Source: Corynebacterium uberis
GTDB lineage: Bacteria > Actinomycetota > Actinomycetes > Mycobacteriales > Mycobacteriaceae
Direction of reading: 5' to 3'
DNA length: 64,000 bases
Assembly: GCF_020616335.1 (NCBI RefSeq)
Contig: NZ_CP085051.1
Span: 1,302,001 to 1,366,000 of the forward strand
This document shows positions 58,138-64,000 of the stretch, one piece after another. Each line of letters starts with the position of its first letter. Position 1 is the first letter of the stretch. Below the pieces are notes generated by a model. The model saw nothing but the letters and a program-made list of their open reading frames with translations, was not told the origin of the DNA and did not search any database. Position numbers and translations under genes: made by a program.

Positions 58138-59514
58138 CTACTGTGTGCCCCTCACTATGCCACGCAGCCGGCCCAGGTAGTCATGGATCCGCTTTTCTGC
58201 ACCGTGCTCGCTGGGCTGATAGTACTGGGCCTGGGCCAGCTCACTCGGCAGATACTCTTGGGCGACGACCCCGCGGGGATCATCGTGCGGATACCGGTAG
58301 CCCACGGCGTTACCCAGGGCAGCCGCCCCGGCGTAATGGCCATCGCGCAGGTGGGCTGGCACGGCTCCCGTTTTGCCTGCCCGCACGTCAGCCAGCGCCG
58401 CATCGATGGCGGTAATCACGGAGTTGGACTTCGGGGCACAGGCCAGGTGGATGGTGGCCTGCGCCAGGTTGATGCGCGCCTCCGGCATCCCGATGAGGGC
58501 CACCGCCTGCGCGGCGGCCACCGCCGTGGGCAGCGCTGTGGGATCGGCCATCCCGATGTCTTCGCTGGCGTGAATGATCAACCGGCGGGCGATGAAGCGC
58601 GGGTCCTCCCCTGCTTCAATCATCCGGGCCAGGTAATGCAGCGCCGCGTCCACATCCGAGCCCCGGATGGACTTGATAAAGGCGCTGGTGACGTCGTAGT
58701 GCTGGTCGCCGTCGCGGTCATAGCGCGCCACCGCCCGGTTGACGTTGTCGCGCACGGTGTCCGTGTCCAGGTCAGCCCCATCGTCGACCGCCTCCGCGGC
58801 CGCCTCTAGGTAGGTCAGCGCCCGCCGGGCGTCACCTGCGGCCAGCGCCGCCAGCTGGGCTACGGCGTCCTCGGTGATTCCGATGCGCCCGCCGAGTCCG
58901 CGCTCATCGGTGACGGCGCGCAGGATGAGGGTGCGCACGGCGGCGTCGGAAAGCGGCTTGAGCTGGAGCACCAGGGAGCGCGACAGCAGCGGGGAGACGA
59001 TGGAGAAGGAGGGGTTTTCCGTGGTGGCGGCCACGAGCAGGACCGTGCGGTTTTCCACCGCCGCGAGCAGGGCGTCTTGCTGCGTGCGGGAGAAGCGATG
59101 GACCTCGTCGATAAACAGCACGGTGCGCGTCCCCGCGATGAGGTCGCGCCGCGCTTGATCGATGACCTCGCGCACCTGCTTGACCCCGGCGTTGAGGGCT
59201 GACAGCCCGACGAAGTGGCGCCCGGTGACATCGCTGATCAGCGACGCGACGGTTGTCTTGCCAATACCGGGCGGGCCGTAGAGGATCACCGAGGCGTCCC
59301 CGGAGCCTTCGACCAGGCGGCGCAGCGGCTTGCCGGGCGCCAACAGGTGCTCTTGGCCCAGGACTTCGTCCAGGCTGCGTGGCCGCATGCGCGCCGCCAG
59401 CGGGGCGTCGGCGGGCACCTCAAAATAGTCGGCGGCCTGTTGGACCGTGGTGTCGCGTGCGCCCGGGATGTCGGCGCTGAGCCGGCCGGCAAAAAGGTCA
59501 TCGTTGGTAGCCAT
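58138..59514 (-). CDS. rarA: Replication-associated recombination protein A (RarA/MgsA)
   Basis: AAA+ ATPase acting at stalled forks. 458 residues. [15 protein letters not shown], Walker A GPPGIGKT (80-87), Walker [10 protein letters not shown] and the sensor region [17 protein letters not shown] are typical, as is the C-terminal tetramerisation part with [14 protein letters not shown] [17 protein letters not shown] start. Confidence 0.95.
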   Translation of the reverse strand: MATNDDLFAGRLSADIPGARDTTVQQAADYFEVPADAPLAARMRPRSLDEVLGQEHLLAPGKPLRRLVEGSGDASVILYGPPGIGKTTVASLISDVTGRHFVGLSALNAGVKQVREVIDQARRDLIAGTRTVLFIDEVHRFSRTQQDALLAAVENRTVLLVAATTENPSFSIVSPLLSRSLVLQLKPLSDAAVRTLILRAVTDERGLGGRIGITEDAVAQLAALAAGDARRALTYLEAAAEAVDDGADLDTDTVRDNVNRAVARYDRDGDQHYDVTSAFIKSIRGSDVDAALHYLARMIEAGEDPRFIARRLIIHASEDIGMADPTALPTAVAAAQAVALIGMPEARINLAQATIHLACAPKSNSVITAIDAALADVRAGKTGAVPAHLRDGHYAGAAALGNAVGYRYPHDDPRGVVAQEYLPSELAQAQYYQPSEHGAEKRIHDYLGRLRGIVRGTQ

Positions 59515-59592
59515 GACGTCTCACCTTCCGAAACTGCGCCGCGGCTTTCCTAGGCATAGCCGTCATAGCCGTGCCGCTGGCGCGATCGTGCT

Positions 59593-60825
59593 TTATTCCT
59601 CTGCGCCGGCATCGTTGAGCAGCGCGGCGATCTCATCGGCGAAGCGGGCCACAACCCCCAGCCTCGGGTCGGCGGCGCGTACGGCGTAGCGGGCAAGGGC
59701 CTCAAACGTGTCAAAGAGGTCGCGGCGCAGAATCGCTTCGGACCTGCTCAGCGGAGTCGATCCGGCGGGGGCGAAAAGCCGGCTAACCGGGGTGATGTCT
59801 TCGGGTTGCAGGGAGATCAGGTCCGCCTCGCCCGCGCTGGCGGCGACCTCGTGCACGAGGTTATGCGTGGTACCCAGGTGCAGCACCGTGACCTCGGTGA
59901 GCGCCAAGCCCAGCAGGGCCGTGACCAGGCGCAGCTGCAGCGCATCCTCGTCGCGGGCGTCCGGCCAGATCGACCCGACCTTGTTTGCCCAGGCCTCCAG
60001 GAACACGTCGGCCTCGTCGTCGCTGATCGGGCGGGAGAGCAAGAACTGCGGGAAGCCGGCGATGACGCTGCCCAGGTCATAGGCGGTGTCTCGGAAACCC
60101 GCCCACTCGTAGTCGAGGAAGTGGGTGCGCTGGGCGACGATGATGTTGTCCGGGGACAGGTCAAAGGGCGTAAACGCGCGCTGCCCGCCGCGCAGCCTGC
60201 GCACCGCCTCGCGGGCGAGGGCCTCTACCCCGTCGGGGACGGTGATGCCGGCGTCCCGCAGCAGGGCCACCCCATGCAGGATGGCGTGTTCCTTGGCCTT
60301 GGTGCGGTACCGGTTGATGTGGAAGGCCTTCGGGTGTTGGCGGGCCATGCGCGCGCGCAAGGCCTCGAAGTCTGATTCGCGGCTCGCGGTGCCGGCGTGC
60401 ATGAGACCCAGGGCCTCGCCGAGGTTGCGCAGGATGTGGACTCGCTGTTCCGCATCGCCGGTGGCAAGCAGTTCTGCGAAGGTGTCGCCGTTGCCGGAGT
60501 CAGAGATGACGATGATCCGGTCAGCAACGTCATAGGCCAGCAGGACCGGCCCGGGGCGTTCGGCCTCCCCCAGCGAGGTGGTGAACTGGTAAGCCACCAG
60601 CTCGCGCACCAGGGCGGCGTCATCGAGCGCGTCATCGGTGACGGGCACGTACTTGACTACAACCGAGCGCTCGGGGAGGAAGGGGTTGGCCGCGAGCTTG
60701 CCGCGAAGCACGATCGCGTTGCCGGAACCGCTGAGTTCCTCATGGCCGGTGAGGGCCTGGGTTCCACCGAACCGCCGGGACAGGAGGGCCTCTGCGGTGG
60801 TGAGGATCTCTTGGTTAGTGGGCAC
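59593..60825 (-). CDS. Aminoglycoside phosphotransferase-like kinase, substrate unknown
   Basis: 410 residues, not recognised as a named enzyme. A small-molecule kinase fold is suggested by VVVKYVP (a candidate ATP-anchoring lysine), the catalytic-loop-like FTPFDLSPDNIIVA (Asp and Asn as in HGDLxxxN, but Phe and Pro in place of His-Gly) and the DFG-equivalent FLDYEWAGFRDTAYDLG. The first His of the loop is missing, so activity is uncertain. It lies between rarA and aspS, where C. glutamicum also has a hypothetical gene. The target could be a sugar, choline-like compound or antibiotic; nothing here decides. Confidence 0.7.
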   Translation of the reverse strand: MPTNQEILTTAEALLSRRFGGTQALTGHEELSGSGNAIVLRGKLAANPFLPERSVVVKYVPVTDDALDDAALVRELVAYQFTTSLGEAERPGPVLLAYDVADRIIVISDSGNGDTFAELLATGDAEQRVHILRNLGEALGLMHAGTASRESDFEALRARMARQHPKAFHINRYRTKAKEHAILHGVALLRDAGITVPDGVEALAREAVRRLRGGQRAFTPFDLSPDNIIVAQRTHFLDYEWAGFRDTAYDLGSVIAGFPQFLLSRPISDDEADVFLEAWANKVGSIWPDARDEDALQLRLVTALLGLALTEVTVLHLGTTHNLVHEVAASAGEADLISLQPEDITPVSRLFAPAGSTPLSRSEAILRRDLFDTFEALARYAVRAADPRLGVVARFADEIAALLNDAGAEE

Positions 60826-60889
60826 GATTCCGGCATCTCCTTAGAACAATGTGAGCGCTGGCGCGCGGCCCGCGCGCCAGGACTCTGAC

Positions 60890-62734
60890 TTAAGCGTCGC
60901 GCGCTTGGCCTTCGGCCTTGGGGGACGCTGCCGTCTTGGTGCCGCGTGCAGGGGTTGCGGCAGCCGGCTTGGCGTCGATGCCGGCTTCCTTGCGCTGGGC
61001 GGCGGTGATGGGGGCGGGGGCGTCGGTAAGCGGATCGACTCCGCCTCCGGACTTGGGGAACGCGATGACATCGCGGATGGAGTCAAAGCCGCCGAGCAGG
61101 GAGACGATGCGGTCCCAGCCGAAGGCGATGCCGCCGTGCGGCGGGGCGCCGAAGGCGAAGGCGTCGAGCAGGAAGCCGAACTTCTCGCGCGCTTCCTCCT
61201 GCGTGATCCCCATGACCTTGAACACGCGCTCCTGGACATCGCGGCGGTGGATACGGATCGATCCGCCGCCGATCTCATTGCCGTTGCACACGATGTCATA
61301 GGCGTAGGCCGTGGCCGCACCCGGATCCTCGTCGAAGGAGTCCATCCACTCCGGCTTCGGGGAAGTAAACGCGTGGTGCACGGCGGTCCACTGGGAGTGG
61401 CCCAGCGCCACGTCGCCGGAGGCGGTGGCGTCCGCGGCGGGCTCGAACAGGGGTGCGTCAACAACCCAGGTAAACGCCCAATCGCCGTCCTTGATCAGGC
61501 CGAGCTTGCGGGCGATCTCGCCGCGGGCGGCGCCGAGCAGTGCGCGGGAGGACTTGGTGTCCCCGGCGGCGAAGAAGATGCAGTCGCCCGGCTTGGCGCC
61601 CACGTGGGCGGCGATCCCGGCGCGCTCTTCTTCGGTGATGTTCTTGGCTACCGGGCCGGACAGTTCGCCGTCCTCGCCGACGAGGATGTAGGCCAGGCCC
61701 TTGGCGCCGCGCTGTTTGGCCCAGTCTTGCCAGGCGTCGAGTTGGCGGCGGGGTTGGGAGGCGCCGCCGTCCATGACTACGGCTCCGACGTAGTCGTTTT
61801 GGAACACGCGGAAGGTGGTGTTGGCAAAGAAGTCGGTGCACTCGACGATCTGGATGTCAAAGCGCAGGTCGGGCTTGTCGGAGCCGTAGCGGCGCATGGC
61901 CTCCGCGTAGGTCATCCGCGGGATGGGGGTGGAGATGTCGTAGCCGATCTCCTTCCACAGGGCGACCAGGATTTCTTCTGCCAGGGCGATGATGTCGTCT
62001 TGGTCGACAAAGCTCATCTCGACGTCGAGCTGGGTGAACTCGGGCTGGCGGTCGGCGCGGAAGTCTTCGTCGCGGTAGCAGCGGGCGATCTGGTAGTAGC
62101 GCTCCATGCCGGCGACCATGAGCAGCTGCTTGAACAGCTGCGGGGATTGCGGCAGGGCGTACCAGCTGCCGGGCTTGAGGCGGGCGGGCACGAGGAAGTC
62201 TCGGGCGCCTTCGGGGGTGGAGCGGGTCAGCGTGGGGGTTTCGATCTCGGTGAAGTCGTGGGAGTCGAGCACCGCGCGGGCCGCCCGGTTGACGCGGGAG
62301 CGCAGTCTGAGGGCTTCTCCTTGTTCGTGGCGGCGCAGGTCGAGGTAGCGGTAGCGCAGGCGGGTTTCCTCGCCGACTTCGCCGGAGGAGGAGGGGTCAT
62401 CGATTTGGAAGGGCAGCGGCTCCGACTCGTTGAGTACCTCTAGCTCCGTGACGTTGAGTTCCACCGCGCCGGAGGGCAGGTTAGGGTTGTGGGAGCCTTC
62501 GGGGCGTTCTTCGACGACGCCGGTGACTTTGATCACAAATTCGCTGCGCAGTCCGTGTGCCCGGGCGGCGACATCGGAGTTGCGGAAGACCACCTGCGCC
62601 AGTCCGGAGCGGTCACGCAGGTCGATGAAGATCACGCCTCCGTGGTCTCGGCGGCGGGCTACCCAACCGGTCAGCGTGACCGTCTGTCCAGCGTTGTTGG
62701 TGCGGAGCTCCCCCGCCAGATGAGTACGCAGCAC
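60890..62734 (-). CDS. aspS: Aspartyl-tRNA synthetase
   Basis: Class II synthetase, bacterial type. 614 residues. N-terminal OB anticodon-binding domain ([24 protein letters not shown] in part, about 18-45), motif 2 with [20 protein letters not shown], a GAD insertion (about 320-410) and motif 3 [16 protein letters not shown]. The C-terminus has an Ala/Lys-rich tail of about 40 residues. GTG start, without an obvious strong ribosome site. Whether it also charges tRNA-Asn cannot be told from this window. Confidence 0.96.
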   Translation of the reverse strand: MLRTHLAGELRTNNAGQTVTLTGWVARRRDHGGVIFIDLRDRSGLAQVVFRNSDVAARAHGLRSEFVIKVTGVVEERPEGSHNPNLPSGAVELNVTELEVLNESEPLPFQIDDPSSSGEVGEETRLRYRYLDLRRHEQGEALRLRSRVNRAARAVLDSHDFTEIETPTLTRSTPEGARDFLVPARLKPGSWYALPQSPQLFKQLLMVAGMERYYQIARCYRDEDFRADRQPEFTQLDVEMSFVDQDDIIALAEEILVALWKEIGYDISTPIPRMTYAEAMRRYGSDKPDLRFDIQIVECTDFFANTTFRVFQNDYVGAVVMDGGASQPRRQLDAWQDWAKQRGAKGLAYILVGEDGELSGPVAKNITEEERAGIAAHVGAKPGDCIFFAAGDTKSSRALLGAARGEIARKLGLIKDGDWAFTWVVDAPLFEPAADATASGDVALGHSQWTAVHHAFTSPKPEWMDSFDEDPGAATAYAYDIVCNGNEIGGGSIRIHRRDVQERVFKVMGITQEEAREKFGFLLDAFAFGAPPHGGIAFGWDRIVSLLGGFDSIRDVIAFPKSGGGVDPLTDAPAPITAAQRKEAGIDAKPAAATPARGTKTAASPKAEGQARDA

Positions 62735-62847
62735 GGATGCGACCGTCCTTCCTTGATTGGTGTCCGGGGTCTTGCCTCCCCGTAGTGATTCCTCCGCGCA
62801 TTCTACCCCGCGGCCTGTGCGGGCCCGCCGTCACGCCCTGTTCTAGT

Positions 62848-62862
62848 GCTTATCGACGCCCC
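62848..62862 (+). repeat. 15-mer GCTTATCGACGCCCC, copy between aspS and the zinc peptidase gene
   Basis: Exact copy in the divergent intergenic region, 46 bases before the peptidase ATG. Confidence 0.7.
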
Positions 62863-62907
62863 CTCGTCCCCTGCGCCACCCCCGCCGTCATGTGGCATCA
62901 TTTCACC

Positions 62908-63792
62908 ATGACCTTTAGAAAAGACGTCAACCTTGATCCGGGTCGCGTCAGCACGTCCTCCGGCGGGCGAGGCGGCGTGATCGCCGCTGGTGGCGGCCTG
63001 GGAAGCCTGGTGTTGGTCGGCCTATTCCTGCTGCTTGGTGGCAACCCTGCCGAACTTGGTGGGCTGCTGGGCGGCGGCCAAGACCAGGTGGACTCCGCGG
63101 ACGGCGGGGATTACTCCTTGGATCACTGCGTCACCGGCGAGGATGCGAACAAGTACGATGACTGCCGCATGGTGGGCATTGCTGCCTCCGTTGATGAGGT
63201 CTGGTCGAAGGTGCTGCCCGAGCAGGCCAACATTGACTACGTCCAGCCCGGGGTGCACCTTTTCCGCGATTCCGTGTCTACCGGGTGCGGGTCGGCGACC
63301 TCCGCGACGGGACCTTTCTATTGTCCCAAGGATCGCACCGCCTACCTGGACGTGTCCTTCTTTGAGCAGCTCGCTCAGCTGGGCGGATCCAACGGGCCGC
63401 TGGCGCAGGAGTACATCGTCGCCCACGAGATCGGCCACCACATCCAGAACCTCGAGGGCACGCTGGGTTTGAGCAACTATGAGGACCCGGGTGCGGATTC
63501 CAATGCCGTCAAGATCGAGTTGCAGGCGGACTGCTACGGGGGCATCTGGGCCCACTACGCCAACAACTCCTCCTCCTTCGAATCCTTCACCGACGAGCAG
63601 CTGCGCGACGCGCTCGATACCGCGGGGGCGGTGGGTGACGATAACATTCAGCGCCGCTCCGGCGGGCGCGTCAACCCAGAAAGCTTCACCCACGGCACCT
63701 CGAAGCAACGCGAGCAGGCCTTCAAGGCGGGCTTTGAGTCCGGGAAGATGTCCCAGTGTGACACCCTGGGCCGGGGCGGCTACCGCGGCTAA
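62908..63792 (+). CDS. YpfJ-family neutral zinc metallopeptidase
   Basis: 294 residues. A short cytosolic N-terminus (MTFRKDVNLDPGRVSTS), a Gly-rich stretch and one hydrophobic helix (LGSLVLVGLFLLLGG, about 31-45) anchor an extracellular domain. The zinc motif is HEIGHH (His173, Glu174, His177), with a third-ligand candidate Glu in KIELQADCYGG, and five cysteines suggest disulfides. ATG 62908 is preferred over the longer frame, giving the N-terminus seen in relatives. The substrate is unknown. Its TAA overlaps the stop of the convergent gene. Confidence 0.9.
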   Translation: MTFRKDVNLDPGRVSTSSGGRGGVIAAGGGLGSLVLVGLFLLLGGNPAELGGLLGGGQDQVDSADGGDYSLDHCVTGEDANKYDDCRMVGIAASVDEVWSKVLPEQANIDYVQPGVHLFRDSVSTGCGSATSATGPFYCPKDRTAYLDVSFFEQLAQLGGSNGPLAQEYIVAHEIGHHIQNLEGTLGLSNYEDPGADSNAVKIELQADCYGGIWAHYANNSSSFESFTDEQLRDALDTAGAVGDDNIQRRSGGRVNPESFTHGTSKQREQAFKAGFESGKMSQCDTLGRGGYRG

Positions 63793-64000
63793 ACCGCAAG
63801 CTCCGGGTGCAGGTCCTTGTGCAGAATCTGCCGGTGCCAGCGCGCAGACAGGCAGCTGACCACCCACGCGCCGAGCAGCACGGCCGCCAGGAACACCGCC
63901 CCGTGGAGCGCCCGGCCGCCATCATGGTCAAAGCCCAGGATGACGCCCCGGAACAGGTCCACGGAATACGTCATTGGGTCGATGTGGTGGACCCACTGCA
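63789..64000 (-). CDS. C-terminal end of an ABC-2 type transporter permease, 5' part outside window
   Basis: The frame enters from the window edge and ends at TAG (63789-63791). Visible residues include QWVHHIDPMTYSVDLFRGVI, matching the P-x-TY-x-VDxxRG signature near the C-terminus of DrrB-type ABC-2 permeases, then one hydrophobic helix (ALHGAVFLAAVLLGAWVVSCLS) and a basic end. At least 70 residues. The partner ATPase should lie beyond the edge. Confidence 0.75.
   Translation of the reverse strand, partial: QWVHHIDPMTYSVDLFRGVILGFDHDGGRALHGAVFLAAVLLGAWVVSCLSARWHRQILHKDLHPELAV

Noticed and set aside
60851-62443. 530-codon open frame on the + strand
   Set aside because: Mirror frame of aspS.

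Overview
This window is a stretch of core chromosome from a GC-rich actinomycete, almost certainly a Corynebacterium. The evidence is the gene order and gene set. The order is mptB, ABC pair, ctaA / ctaB / tkt-tal-zwf-opcA-pgl / secG-ppc-tpiA-pgk-gap-whiA-yvcK-rapZ-uvrC / ribH-ribBA-ribE-ribD-rpe-rsmB-fmt-def-priA-metK-coaBC-rpoZ-gmk-mihF-pyrF-carB-carA / nusB-efp-pepQ-aro genes / alaS-rarA-aspS. From memory, this runs nearly parallel to C. glutamicum and, in blocks, to M. tuberculosis. Group-specific genes include opcA, mihF, a motif-less actinobacterial PriA, an mptB-type mannosyltransferase end and an exact McbR-type operator at metK. The species cannot be named from this sequence. No rRNA, tRNA, IS element, prophage or CRISPR array was seen.

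Layout. 1-3.3 kb (+): the 3' end of a membrane mannosyltransferase, a two-gene ABC-2 exporter, and heme A synthase ctaA. 3.6-4.5 kb (-): heme O synthase ctaB. 5.0-11.7 kb (+): the pentose phosphate operon tkt-tal-zwf-opcA-pgl, ending in a strong hairpin facing secG. 11.8-22.1 kb (-): secG, ppc, the triose block tpiA-pgk-gap, then whiA-yvcK-rapZ. 22.3-31.7 kb (-): uvrC, a PH-domain membrane protein, riboflavin synthesis, rpe, rsmB and fmt. 31.9-38.7 kb (-): def, priA, metK, coaBC, rpoZ, gmk, mihF. 39.1-44.6 kb (-): pyrF, carB, carA with a long structured leader. 45.1-46.2 kb (+): two tandem YbjN-like genes. 46.2-55.2 kb (-): nusB, efp, pepQ and the shikimate genes aroQ-aroB-aroK-aroC-aroE, with an orphan prepilin peptidase inside and mltG and ruvX behind. 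55.4-62.7 kb (-): alaS, rarA, an APH-like kinase, aspS. 62.9 kb to the end: a ypfJ-type zinc peptidase (+) and the 3' end of another ABC-2 permease (-).

How the genes work together. The first half holds nearly all of the pentose phosphate pathway, lower-glycolysis genes and anaplerotic ppc, meeting tail to tail at a bidirectional terminator. The rest is cofactor supply (riboflavin, SAM, CoA, heme), nucleotide precursors (carAB, pyrF, gmk), aromatic precursors, translation (fmt, def, rsmB, efp, alaS, aspS) and nucleoid or transcription factors (mihF, rpoZ, nusB, whiA).

Most interesting points. (1) The 566-nt region upstream of carA contains an unannotated 41-codon ORF with a near-perfect Shine-Dalgarno and internal hairpins; I propose it as a leader-ORF control of carbamoyl-phosphate synthase. 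(2) pyrR-pyrB-pyrC, expected beside carA, are absent and two YbjN paralogs sit there. (3) The 15-mer GCTTATCGACGCCCC occurs four times exactly on the + strand, plus near copies. (4) A TAGAC-N6-GTCTA operator overlaps a metK promoter lying in the 3' end of coaBC. I saw nothing that can be claimed as a wholly new multi-gene system.
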